A stretch of DNA of 64,000 nt from Azolla caroliniana (lineage: Eukaryota > Polypodiophyta), in assembly GCA_043228905.1 (NCBI GenBank), contig JBHGNT010000014.1, forward strand, positions 15,624,001 to 15,688,000. Direction: 5' to 3'. This document shows positions 22,468 to 33,727 of this stretch, piece by piece. Below the pieces are notes generated by a model. It was given only the letters and a program-made list of their open reading frames with translations. It had not been told where the DNA came from and did no database searches. Both the position numbers and the translations under genes were made by a program. How positions within the stretch are numbered: the stretch's first letter is position 1; each line of letters starts with the position of its first letter.

Positions 22468-23093
22468 TGTTGGGATTACGGTCCCTCCGGATGGGATGGT
22501 CGGATGTCCGGGAATCGGGAATGAAGACCCGAATGAGGACCGGAGCCGGATGATGAGGACCCCGGCTACGGAGCCGGATGACGAGGACCCCGGCTACGGA
22601 GCCGGATGACGAATGTACCCGGAGAGAGATCCGGATGCGGGGACATATTTGTGAATATGTTTGCTAAGGGCCCTTGAGGCTATATTTGTAAATAGCCCGA
22701 AAGTCATATGTGTATAAATATGACTTAGGGCAAACAGTTTTGTTTGTTGTTGCTCATTTTTCTGTTTTCCACTTAGAGGGAGCGAAGTGAGAGCAGCCGA
22801 GAGAGAGAGAGAGAGAGAGAAAGGAAGAGGTCGACGCCTCTGTGTAATACCGCCGCCTGTGGCGAGGACAGCGAGCTCAAGGTCGTCGCCTTGCAGCTCA
22901 CCATTGTACATTCCCTGCGTATAGTGATAGTTGGAGTCTTGCACTCCCGTGGTTTTTCCCGCTTAGGGTTTTCCACGCTAAACCCTGTGCATTCGAGTCT
23001 CTCTCTGTGTTTTGGATTTACTGCTGCACTGACTCGTGTTTCCTCGGTTGTGGCCGACGGAGAAGATTTTTGAAACCGTCGATTTTCTCAACA
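22468..23093 (+). repeat. Copia D 5' LTR
   Basis: Contains TATAAATA at 22713-22720, a GA microsatellite (22799-22820), and two copies of a 28-bp GAGGACCCCGGCTACGGAGC-containing unit (22545-22605). Confidence 0.95.
22713..22720 (+). promoter_or_regulatory. Putative TATA box, copia D LTR
   Basis: TATAAATA in the 5' LTR, repeated at 27482-27489 in the 3' LTR. Confidence 0.5.
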
Positions 23094-23096
23094 ATC

Positions 23097-23108
23097 TGGT
23101 ATCAGAGC
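23097..23108 (+). other. Copia D primer binding site
   Basis: TGGTATCAGAGC, complementary to the 3' end of plant initiator Met-tRNA, 3 bases after the LTR. Confidence 0.88.
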
Positions 23109-23124
23109 GACTGTAGTGCAGAAA

Positions 23125-26100
23125 ATGGAAGGCGGCAGCAGCGGGCAGCCGGGGATGATGGTGCTGAATGCGCAGAACTACGCCGACTGGAAGATAAAGA
23201 TGGAGGATCTGCTCATTGTTCGGGACCTGTATGAACCGATCGACAGGTCGGAAATACCCAAGGGGGTACTTGAGACGGAATGGAGGCTTCTGAACCGGAA
23301 AGCCGTTGCAACCATTCGGCAATACGTCGACGTGAGCGTCCTACAACATGTGGCGAACGACACCAACACATATGAGATGTGGCGGAAGCTGTCGGGCCTC
23401 TACGAGAGGAAGAATGCGTTGAACCGGACCTCCCTGATGAGGAAGATAGTGAATCTCAAGTACCGGGACGGCGAGAGTATGGTGGAACACGTAAGCACGT
23501 TCATGGGATTCGTGAACCAGCTTGCGGCGATCAAGTTCCCGTTGGAGGATGCAATGCAAGCCATCATCCTGATGTGTACATTGCCGGAAAGCTGGGAGAA
23601 CTTGGTGGTGACTCTCAGCACCTCCTGTACCGAAGATAACTTGTCCCTACAAATGGTAAAGACAAGTATTTTGAACGAAGAAGCGCGTCGGAGAGATAAA
23701 GAACCGGCCTCCGATCCGAAGATGCTGCTTACCGAATCGGATCGGGGAAGACAACGGAACTGGAGTCCGCAAAGACGGGAGAAGTCGGGGACCCGGTCGC
23801 AGTCAAGAGGAAGGCCCACATGCTTCCACTGTGGGAAGCCGGGGCACTTCCGGAAGAATTGTCGGCATTACCGAAAAGACAACGGAGCCGATGACACTGA
23901 TTCGAAGAAGTCACCGGAGAGAAACGGTGCATACCGGGGAGCCACGGACCGGAGAGGTTCGGATCGGCGAGGGCAGGACCGGAAAGGAACAACGGCACTC
24001 GCGGCAAGTGAGGAAGAAATCATGCTCATCACCGAAGAAGGTGAACTAAACATTGCCGGCGATGAGACGACCTGGGTGGTCGATTCCGAAGCATCGTTCC
24101 ACCTGACTCCGGAGAGAAGATACTTCTCATCCTACACTGCCGGTGAGCATGGCTGTGTTCGGATGGGAAATGAAGGTACGTGCCGGATTGCCGGCATAGG
24201 AGACGTGTGGTTGACAACCCCGACCGGATGCAAAATGCTGCTGAAGGATGTCCGACACGTTCCGGAGGTTCGATTGAACCTGATTTCGGCCGGGAGGCTA
24301 GACGATGAAGGCTACACAGGTAGCATCCGGAACGGCGTAATGAAGTTCAGCAAGGGGAGCCTGATAGTGGCTCGGGCCCGGAAAGACAACACACTGTACC
24401 TGATGAATGCCCGGTTATGTCCGGAAGAGCTGAATGTGGCAGCCGACACTGCCGGTGAGCTGTGGCACAAAAGACTGTGTCACATGAGCGAGAAGGGGAT
24501 GAAGAGGCTTGCAGAAGACAACCTTATTCCAGTGAAGCACGTGCACCTGGAGAAGTGCACCGATTGCCTGGCCGGTAAGCAAAACCGAACCTCCTTCCAC
24601 TCAAGGCCACCGACGAGACGTAGCGCACCATTGGAGTTGGTGCACACTGATGTGTGTCAGGTAGAAACGAAGTCACATGGCGGAGCCCAGTACTTCGTAA
24701 CATTCATTGATGATCACAGCCGGAAGCTGTGGACGGCACCGTTGAAGACAAAGGACCAAGTGTTGTGCGTCTTCAAAGAACTCCACGCGAGAGTGGAAAG
24801 GGAATCCGGCAAGAAGCTGAAAGCGATACGAGCGGATAACGGAGGGGAATACCGGGGGCAGTTCCAGGAGTACTGTCGCTCGAAGGGAATCCGGCTCGAG
24901 TTTACTGTGCCAAAGACGCCAGAACTAAACGGGCTGGCCGAGAGGATGAACCGGACCATAATGGAGAGGGTCCGGAGTATGCTGGCGCATGCGAAATTAC
25001 CCAAGGGGTTTTGGGCTGAGGCAATGTCGACGGCGACATACGTGATAAACAGATCACCCTCAGTACCTTTGGACGGAGACACGCCGCAGAAAGTGTGGAC
25101 CGGTAAGGAAGTGTCCTACCGGCATCTGAAGGTGTTCGGGTGTCTCGCATACGTGCATGTGGCAAAGGACCGGAGAGGAAAGCTAGATCGAAAGACCCGG
25201 CCATGCATATTCCTCGGTTACGGCGACGACTAGTTCGGCTACCGAGTATGGGACCCGGTCGACAAGAGGATATTCAGGAGTCGAGATATCATCTTCATGG
25301 AGGACAAGACAATCGCCGACTGGGAGTCGGAGAAGAAGATGAAGAGCTCCAAGTCGACCGGTGAGGATCAACTCTACGAGGAGCAGTCCCGACCGGCAAG
25401 GGACGGGTTAGCACTCGAGGATCCGGCCGAAGACGGTGAAGAAACAGAACCGGCCGAGGAAGATGAAACTGATACCGGAACCGGCCCCGACCCCGAAATC
25501 GATTCGGATGAAGAGGAAACGGAGGAGCCGGTTACCGAAGCTCCGGAACGGAGATATCCTCTAAGAGAGAGAAGGGCCCCCCGGAGATTTCCGGAACCAG
25601 AGCACGTGCTGCTAACTGACGAAGGGGAGCCGGAGAGTTTTGAAGAAGCAAAGCTTGACACCCATAGCCGCAGGTGGTTAAGTGCCATGCAGGAGGAGAT
25701 GGATTCCCTGCATGAGAACCACACATATGAACTTGTGGAGTTGCCGAAAGGAAAGCGGGCACTTCGAAACAAGTGGGTGTTCAAGCTGAAACCGGGAGAT
25801 GCCGGAAACCCCCCGAGATACAAAGCCAGGATCGTGGTGAAGGGGTTCCAGCAGAAGAAGGGCGTCGACTTCGACGAGATATTTGCCCCGGTAGTGAAGA
25901 TGACCTCCATCCGGACGGTGCTGAGCATAGCGGCAAGCATGGACCTCGAGGTGGAACAGATGGACGTGAAAACGGCATTCCTTCACGGTGACCTCGAAGA
26001 AGAGATCTACATGCAGCAACCGGAAGGATTCGAGAAGAAAAGGAAGGAGCACCTGGTATGCCGGTTGAAGAAGAGCCTTTACGGACTGAAGCAGGCTCCC

Positions 26101-27198
26101 CGGCAATGGTACCGGAAGTTCGACTCTTTCATGACCGACGAAGGGTACCACAAAACGCAGTCCGATCACTGCGTGTTTGTGAAGAAGTTCGAAGGAGGAG
26201 ACTCCCTAATACTCCTCCTGTACGTGGACGACATGTTGATCGTCGGACGGGACCAGGTCAAGATACGGATGCTGAAGAAAGCGCTTCACCGAACCTTCTC
26301 AATGAAGGACCTGGGTCCGGCGAGGCAAATACTAGGGATGCACATCATCCGGGACCGGAAGAAGAAGCAGTTGTGGCTGTCACAGGAGAAGTACGTGACA
26401 AAGGTGCTTCACCGGTTCAACATGTCGGAAGCAAGACCGGTCGGGTCAACCCTCCCGGCAAACTGCAAGCTGTCCAGCAAGCAAAGCCCCAAGACAAAGG
26501 CTGAGAAGGAGGACATGATGAAAGTACCATATGCCTCTGCCGTCGGAAGCCTGATGTACGCAATGGTGTGTACAAGACCGGACATAGGATATGCAGTCGG
26601 AGTGGTGAGCCGGTACATGAGCAATCCTGGCAAAGAGCACTGGAACGCGGCCAAGTGGATACTCCGATACCTGAAGGGCACGGCAAACGTGTGCCTCCGA
26701 TTTGGCTCCGGTAAGCCCGAACTCGACGGCTTTACCGATTCGGATATGTTGGCTGATGCAGATACCAACCGGTCCACATCAGGGTATGTGATGACGTATG
26801 CAGGGGGAGCTGTTTCGTGGCAGTCGAGGTTGCAGAAGACGGTTGCGTTGTCAACCACGGAGGCGGAGTACATGGCGGCTGTTGAAGCCGGCAAGGAAAT
26901 AATATGGATGAAGGACTTCATTAGAGAGCTCGGTATCCGGCAGGAGGAGTACCGGCTCTACTGCGATAGTCAGAGTGCCATCCACCTTGCGAAGAACGCG
27001 GCCTATCACTCCCGGACGAAGCACATCCAGCGAAGATATCACTGGATCCGGGAAAGGTTAGAAGACCAGGAGTTCGTGCTGACGAAGATCCACACGGACG
27101 AGAACGGGTCAGATATGCTGACCAAAGTGCTCACACCCGACAAGCTGGAAGCGTGCCGGAAGAGGGTCGCACTGGAAAGACATCCCATGCCGAAGTGA
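23125..27198 (+). CDS. Copia D gag-pol polyprotein with one in-frame stop (TAG 25231)
   Basis: One frame runs from ATG 23125 to TGA 27196-27198, 1357 residues apart from TAG at 25231-25233, where relatives have a sense codon between GYGDD and FGYRVWD. Order: UBN2-type Gag; zinc knuckle CFHCGKPGHFRKNC (23821-23862); protease; pre-integrase (LWHKRLCHM, CTDCLAGKQ); integrase (HTDVC, FIDDHSRK, ADNGGEY, LNGLAERMNRT, acidic residues kept); RT with YVDDM at 26221; RNase H (STTEAEYMAA, YCDSQSAIHLAKN, KHIQRRYHWIRE). The protease active site reads DSEAS instead of the usual DSGAS (24082-24090), a G-to-A change expected to hurt cleavage. Listed as CDS because it is otherwise open; strictly a single-nonsense pseudogene or a readthrough candidate. 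Confidence 0.93.
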
Positions 27199-27208
27199 AG
27201 GGGGAGTT

Positions 27209-27862
27209 TGTTGGGATTACGGTCCCTCCGGATGGGATGGTCGGATGTCCGGGAATCGGGAATGAAGACCCGAATGAGGACCGGAGCCGGATGATGAGGA
27301 CCCCGGCTACGGAGCCGAATGATGAGGACCCCGGCTACGGAGCCGGATGACGAGGACCCCGGCTACGGAGCCGGATGACGAATGTACCCGGAGAGAGATC
27401 CGGATGCGGGGACATATTTGTGAATATGTTTGCTAAGGGCCCTTGAGGCTATATTTGTAAATAGCCCGAAAGTCATATGTGTATAAATATGACTTAGGGC
27501 AAACAGTTTTGTTTGTTGTTGCTCATTTTTTTGTTTTCCACTTAGAGGGAGCGAAGTGAGAGCAGCCGAGAGAGAGAGAGAGAGAGAGAAAGGAAGAGGT
27601 CGACGCCTCTATGTAATACCGCCGCCTGTGGCGAGGACAGCGAGCTCAAGGTCGTCGCCTTGCAGCTCGCCATTGTACATTCCCTGCGTATAGTGATAGT
27701 TGGAGTCTTGCACTCCCGTGGTTTTTCCCGCTTAGGGTTTTCCACGCTAAACCCTGTGCATTCGAGTCTCTCTCTGTGTTTTGGATTTACTGCTGCACTG
27801 ACTCGTGTTTCCTCGGTTGTGGCCGACGGAGAAGATTTTTGAAACCGTCGATTTTCTCAACA
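27209..27862 (+). repeat. Copia D 3' LTR
   Basis: Same as the 5' LTR but with three copies of the 28-bp unit (27290-27376), which accounts for the 654 versus 626 bp length. Confidence 0.95.
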
Positions 27863-27867
27863 CGAAG

Positions 27868-29158
27868 GCCTCTGGCTAGAAACCGGTGTTTGTGGTGCGA
27901 TGCGGTCGGCCATGTCCGGAAGGACTGCGAGGACTTCGCCGAGGCAATGAGAGCCAACGTGGTGTACCTATGGAACGGTCGGGTGCACGCTAGCGAGACC
28001 CGAAGGGCCCTGGACCTTAATGTCGCACGAGGGGGTATGAAACGGGTGATGGAAGAAGCGGCGGCTCACAACGCAGAGACCGTCCACTACTCGGCATCGG
28101 CTGGGATCCGGGTCGGAGATGGTGAGGCCCGGAAGACGAACGAAGCCGGATTCTGGCCGCTGATGCTGGAAGGCCTCGCCGGCGCATGGCTAAGGAAAGA
28201 AGAAGCGGACTGCACAGAAAAACGGGTCAGGGAGGTAACCGGGTGGAGTGACCCGGTCGAAGAGAAGACGGGCTTCGTTGAAGCCGCATGCTAGAACTAC
28301 GAGGCTCTGGTGGAAGACAAGCGAGTAGGTAAAACCGGAGGGGCCGGGCCCTCGCAACGGTACGAGACCCGATTCGGTCAAAGGCAAAATGAGGCCGGTG
28401 CGACCGGCGCACTGGATAAAGCCAAGAAGGCCGGGTACCGGTTGAGCACGGAAATCGAAAGGACCACGAACCTGGGAAAGGTCCTGGAGGAACGTATCCT
28501 CGACAACAAAGTGGAGTTGTCGCTGAGGGAAGTGCTCGGGATCGCCAAGAAGGAGTTCCACGACTCCATAGTAGACTTCGTGAAGAGGAAGAGGCTGTCG
28601 ACAAACCCAGAGCTGGAGAAGCTGGTGGAAATGCGAACGACACACATAGAGGACACGACGCTAGAAGACGAGTTGGAGGAGAGCCACTATTCGAGGCCGC
28701 ACTGGGCCAGAGCGACCACGGAGACCCCTGTTAAGATCGAAGATGTCCAGGAACTTGTGGTGGCCTTGGTAGACCATGGATCCGAAATCAACCTGATGTC
28801 CATGGATTTCTACAAGAGGGGTAAATGGCCGATCAACACCAAGCATGGGTGGAAGATACGCGCGACGACGTGTGCTATGGAGGAGCTGCATTGTGCGTGC
28901 CCGAATATACGTGTAAAGGTCGGTGACGTCGAGATAGATCAACATTTCTTCGTGCAGGAAACATCCTCGCACCCGGTGATTCTCGGTGAACCATACATTA
29001 CGGCAACACACATGGAGACGAAGGTGTTGGACAACGGTTCGGCGTACGCGCGCGTCAAGAGCCAGGAAGGTCGGCATTCCATCCAATTCATGACCGTACG
29101 TCCGAACCATGAGAGGAATCGCCAGACCCTCGGCGGCGACAGCCGAGGGGATTTTTAG
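27868..29158 (+). pseudogene. G1 gag C-terminal part and protease
   Basis: Continues the gag after copia D. The zinc knuckle CLWCDAVGHVRKDC is at about 27888-27930, then a conserved block (HASETRRALDLNVARGGMKR) matching G2. A TAG at 28292-28294 interrupts the frame. The protease-like segment has VALVDHGSEINLMSM (about 28765-28805), an aspartic protease site with His in place of Thr/Ser. It ends at TAG 29156-29158. Confidence 0.85.
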
Positions 29159-29358
29159 AGAGGGCTATCAAGGCGTGGGGCCGCGATAGTCCGGACGTAC
29201 CGGAAGAACCCCACACATCTACAGTAGGTAGGAAGTTTTGGTTCTCCGAAAATGGAGGTTGTACTATAGCCGGCGTTAGCGGCCGGGAAAGGAAGCGAGC
29301 GGAGGAGTGGCTCAGGGGATGCGGAGTCCTCTCCCCCGACGAAGAGATCAGCGACGCC

Positions 29359-31155
29359 GTGGAGGTGGTCTCTTTTGACGACACCTTGGGCGAGTTGCGA
29401 AAGGTGATCGGTGAAGACCTTAGAGAAGACCGGACCGTTCCGGTAGGATCGATGGGAATGTACGAAGTCATCTCGGACTTAGGGGAAAGAATCGGGTCGG
29501 ATCGGATGGCCTGCGTGGGTACAAAGTACAAGACTGTGGACCGGAAGGTGAGGCCGGTCGTGGCACCCTTGCCAGAGGGCAGCGAGGAGCGGATAAAAGG
29601 GGTCACGTCGGATCCAAGTTTACGGCATCCGGCTGGCATAGGGCACCGGTTCACCGACATAACGCTACGGGAGCTCAAGGTCGGTGGGGGTGGCTTTCTA
29701 CTGCCGGCGGAGGAGAACAGGTTTCGGAGAATGCTCAAAAGGCATGGGAAGGCCTTCATGTTCTCGCCGGGGGAGATCGGGTGTGTGGACCCGACGATCG
29801 TCGAACCGATGGTGATCTTCACGGTACCGCATGTACCGTGGAATCTCAAACTGATTCCGGTGCCAAGAGCTCACATCCCGAAGTTGATGGAGCTTTTGAA
29901 GCAAAAGGTGGAGATGGGCATCCTCGAATCGTCGAGTGCCCCGTATTCGAATCGGTGGTTTACGCACCCGAAGAAGAGGAACGGCATCCCACTCCGAGTG
30001 GTGGCGAAGAAGGAGGAACAGGAGGAGTTGCTGGAGGCCTACCACAAGAGTCCCTGGGCCAGACACCGCGGAACGTGGGCCATGTTCGAGAAGCTAAAGG
30101 GGAAGTACTGGTGGCCGGGACTGTACCGGGACGTGCATCGGTTCGTGACGACTTGCGAAAGCTGTCAGATGCATTCCATAGTCTGACACTGGGACGAGCT
30201 TCACCCGACCTACCCTCCGACCATCCACTTCAAATGGATGGTGGATTTGGTGACGATGCCGATGCCGATGGGGGTAGGACAGATGCGGTATCTGGTGTTG
30301 GCTCGGGAGGATCTGACGAACCAGGTTGAAGGTCGAGCGCTGCAGAACAAAACGACTGCGGCTGTGTGCCGGTTTCTGATCGAGGACGTGATATGTCGGT
30401 ACGGGAGCGTAGGAAAGATTGTGGCTGACCGCGGGGAGTTGGACGCGCAAGAGGCTGAAGAGCTGTTTGACTGACTAGGGGTCAAACTCTCGCTCACCAC
30501 AACGTACAATAAGGAGGCTAACGAGAAGGTGGAGCGTGGACACGGGCCGATCGTCAAAGCGCTAGTACGGGCGTGTGAAGGCAATGTCGGGAACTGGCCG
30601 CGACTGTTACCTTATGCCTTGTGGGCGGACCGAACTACGCATAGTTCGGTAACCGGGTTCATGCCCGCAGAGCTTATGTACGGACAAAGGCCGATCATGC
30701 CAATAGAGCGAACCATCTCCTTCTGGGTCACGGTGGACTGGAGAGATGAGATGACTCGGGAGGAGCTGCTAGCGGCACGGATTCGACAACTCGAGCGAAG
30801 GCCGGAGACGTGGAACGAACCGCGGAGAACCTTCGGTTGGCAAGGATGAAGAACAAAGAGCGGTTTGACCGGACTCACCGACTGCCACCGAAGAAAATCG
30901 AGGAAGGCGATTGGGTCCTAGTGTATCACAGCAGCCTCGACAACCAGCACAGGGCAATGCGGAAGTTTGGAAGGAGGTGGTTCAGGCCTTACGTGGTGAC
31001 AAGCGCCAACAACAAAGGGACCTACCATCTTGCGGAGCGCGGGGAAGAGGGTCAAAGCGTTTAAGAAACGACACGAGTGCGAGCCGGATCTGGAAAGCAT
31101 GGACGGCGACGACGGGCGGCCCGAGGCGGATGACGATCCGGAAGACGAGGAGTAA
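29359..31155 (+). pseudogene. G1 pol remnant: pre-RT region fused to integrase, RT and RNase H deleted
   Basis: From 29359 the reading includes PHVPWNLKLIPVPRAH and YSNRWFTHPKK (29950-29975), the start of RT. It then jumps directly to RNGIPLRVVAKKEEQ, which in G2 lies after RNase H. The integrase follows: HRGTWAMFEKLKGKYWWPG, CESCQMH, FKWMVDLVTMPM, VADRGELD, KVERGHG. A TGA at 30184 and another at 30472, plus frameshifts near 30830 and 31040, break it. The C-terminal DWVLVYH, GTYHLAERG tail ends at TAA 31153-31155. No chromodomain is visible. Confidence 0.88.
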
Positions 31156-31230
31156 AGCATGGATCGGTTTTCTCCAGCAAGGGCCCAATTTTGGCGCATA
31201 CCGGTGGATGTGCGGTTAGGTGGGGGCGGA

Positions 31231-31920
31231 TGTCGTGAAGAAAATCGTCCCTAGGCGGAAACCGAGTTTAGTGCGTGTAAACCGGCCCTTACACGCGAGC
31301 ACACTTTTCGTTGTATGGTAAGTAAGTAGGTACAAGTCGGCTGAGGTGAAATCCTAGGTAGCACGCATTCAATAGGGAGAGAATCGAGATGTATCTCCGT
31401 CCAAAAGGACAGAGAATTAATGTCATGTAACGGATGATAACGGCCTCCCTCCTTGGGCTATAAAAGAGAGGGAGAGGAATGGAAAGAATATCGCGCGTTA
31501 GAGAGGACGAAGTGCTGTCGGACTGGGACCGAGCCCTTCTCCTCTGCCATTCTCCATAGCCATTTTTGCGCAGGTTTTCAGGAGGCTGACTCTGCTCCGT
31601 GGAACGCCCGTGTGCTTCTGGCAGAGTCTCCATCCCGCTCTTTTGTGTGTGTGAGTGAACATGCGGCGGTGTTCGCCTTGCCGTCCTGTTAGTTGTAACC
31701 GTCTTGATATATATATATATATACATACGTGTTCATATACTCGGACTTCTAGTCGTCTCGTTTTGCTGTGTTGTTTGACTGTGATTCCTGTGTGTTCCCG
31801 TGTGTGTGCGTGTGCAAGTGCGCACGTTGCCTTTCCGTTCTCCTCCTTCTCAACTATTTCTCGGTCCAAGACTCTGGTGGTCCCGCCTTGTTCTCCACGC
31901 ACGCGCGTAACAACGCAACA
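31231..31920 (+). repeat. Gypsy G1 3' LTR
   Basis: TGTCGTGAAG...GCAACA; very similar to the split 5' LTR. TATAAAAG at 31459. Confidence 0.92.
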
Positions 31921-31948
31921 ACGTACTCGCGGAATACCGTGACAACGT

Positions 31949-32580
31949 TGTCGTGTTATTACACTCACACGTATGAAATAAGGCGGGACCGCAGGGGCCC
32001 TGAACCGAGGAGCGTGAGAGAGAAGAGGGAGAGAGATTCGCAGAAACACAAAGAGACAGAAATGAAAGAATCAATTCCAATAACAATATAGATTACAGAG
32101 CTTGCAATGTTACAATCGGCAAGCTAGTGACAGACTCAACACAGACGAACACACGCATTGAAATACGCAGTGGAGCCTCTACCGGAAGCACGCGGGCTTT
32201 CACGCAGCCGAGGCAACCAGCCTAACCCAAAATCCTTGTAGAAACAACAACGATGGTGGAGAAGAGAGCTCAGTTCCCAGTCCGACAACACTTTGTCCTC
32301 TCAAAAACGTGCGATCCCTACTCATACCCTTTTCCTCTCCTTTTATAGCACAAGGAGAGAGAGTCGTTTACAGACTGTTAAATCACTGTTATTCTCTGTC
32401 CTTTCGGACAGAGATCCTCTTCGATTCCCTACTTAATGAATTCGTGCTACCTAGGATAATTACATCTCCGATCTATACTTAACTATGTATGTAAATATAT
32501 TAAAACATGTGCTCGTGTGTAAGGGCCTGTTCATGCACACCATCCACCGATTCCTCCTAGGGACGGTTTTCTCCACGACA
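31949..32580 (-). repeat. Gypsy G3 3' LTR
   Basis: On the minus strand starts TGTCGTGGAG and ends ACACGACA, 632 bp. Shares blocks with the G1 LTR, such as the CTAGGTAGCACG and GGACAGAGAAT segments, and has its own CTATAAAAGGAG. Confidence 0.85.
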
Positions 32581-32618
32581 TCCGCCCCCACCTAACCGTG
32601 CATCCTCCGGTATACGCC

Positions 32619-33660
32619 GTCGTGAAGATTTTCGGCAACAGTGTGAAAATCCTATAAAACGTACGAAATCGAGTATGAATCACGTAGTACAATAATTGTG
32701 AAGATAACATTTTAAATAGATTTAATATCTAAGTACAAAATGATGGAGGTTTCGAATGCACTTTATTACACGAGAAACGGACAACTAAATGTCAAGATAT
32801 GAGGGTATAAAGTTTGTAAAAGGAAAGGAAAAAATTGTGAGATATCCCACATAGGCACGACAAATACAGCTCTCATCATATATAAGGTGGAGCAAAAGAT
32901 ATTATCTTTGTGTCTATGTGTGGAGCATAGAGAGTTCAAGGTAACTTGAACTAAGAGTGGAGGTGGGCTAGCTACTCGTAAAGGGTTTTGGCCAACCAAA
33001 ACCGGACCGGCGATGGAGCCGGTGATCCGACGGCAATCCGGCGACGGCAACGGCAACAGTAACGGTATCCGGCGAACTGGCGTCCGACGACTAGATAAAT
33101 AAATATATAAATATATATACATATTTACATATACAAGGAGGGCAAGTAAGGATTTGAACCTTGCACCTCCAAGTTAGGAGTCAATTGGCTTACCATTAAG
33201 CCATGCTATTTAGTTGAAATTATATTTCTATCATTGTACTTTTACATGTAAATTCTCATACATGAGAACTAAAATGAGTGACATGGTTATCATGCACCAC
33301 ATGTAATACATAAGCGCCAAATGGCAAACATGCAATTTATGCATGTCTTGTACCCTCACATGCATCATATGCATGAGAGCATCTACAAAAGAGGGAAGGG
33401 GGAGGAGAAAAAACACGGTTTTTTTTTATGAAAATTAAGAAGAAGAAATTCGTTATCAAATTGATGGTGTAACTTGTTTCTTAAATCCAAAGATAAAAAG
33501 TTCAATCGATCTTTCTCAATCGTTGAATCTCAACTTCTCTCTTTCCCAATCTATCTTAAGTACTTTCTCGACAAATCTTGTATCGACTCTAAATCCTTCT
33601 GGTCCAGAACCCCGGCGGTTCCGCCTCACGATCCGCGCGTAGTGACGGATCTTCATGACA
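32619..33660 (+). repeat. Gypsy G2 5' LTR
   Basis: Ends TTCATGACA before the primer site. Almost identical to the 3' LTR except for a variable GGCAACGG/CCGGCGA tract (33020-33095 versus 38060-38155). Confidence 0.93.
33134..33213 (-). ncRNA. tRNA-like sequence inside the G2 5' LTR (antisense to the element)
   Basis: On the minus strand a box-A-like TGGCTTAATGGTAAGCC (33187-33203) forms a perfect D-arm stem GGCTT/AAGCC. It is followed about 30 nt later by a box B GGTTCAAATCC (33150-33160) in a T-arm-like hairpin. The acceptor stem is not convincing and the anticodon loop is irregular, so this is tRNA-derived or tRNA-mimicking rather than a working tRNA gene. Confidence 0.55.
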
Positions 33661-33727
33661 TAATTAAGTGGTGAACCCGACGTGAACAAGGCGGTAGGAA
33701 GGATCAAGTCGAGATTAATACTTGGAG

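Larger units (their letters stand above)
22468..27862 (+). mobile_element. Copia D, nearly intact, inserted in G1 gag
   Basis: Perfect 5-bp duplication CGAAG (22463-22467 and 27863-27867). LTRs 22468-23093 and 27209-27862 both start TGTTGGGATT and end CTCAACA. Primer site TGGTATCAGAGC at 23097-23108; purine tract GAAGTGAAGGGGGAG just before the 3' LTR. By eye the LTRs differ at only a handful of bases apart from one 28-bp unit, so the insertion is young. Confidence 0.97.
15030..31920 (+). mobile_element. Gypsy G1, internally deleted, with copia C and copia D nested inside
   Basis: 5' LTR 15030-15284 plus 21180-21618, 3' LTR 31231-31920, both starting TGTCGTGAAGAA. It is flanked by ACGT on both sides (15026-15029 and 31921-31924). 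Internal order: primer-site-like TGGTGAACCCGACGTG at 21623, gag (interrupted by copia D), protease, a piece of the region before RT, then integrase. RT and RNase H are missing. The purine tract GTTAGGTGGGGGCGGA precedes the 3' LTR. Copia C separates the LTR TATA box from the transcript start, so G1 should be silent. Confidence 0.88.

Noticed and set aside
33134-33213. A genuine tRNA gene
   Set aside because: Boxes A and B are good, but the acceptor stem does not pair and the anticodon loop is irregular. It lies inside an LTR and is duplicated with it, so it was listed only as tRNA-like.
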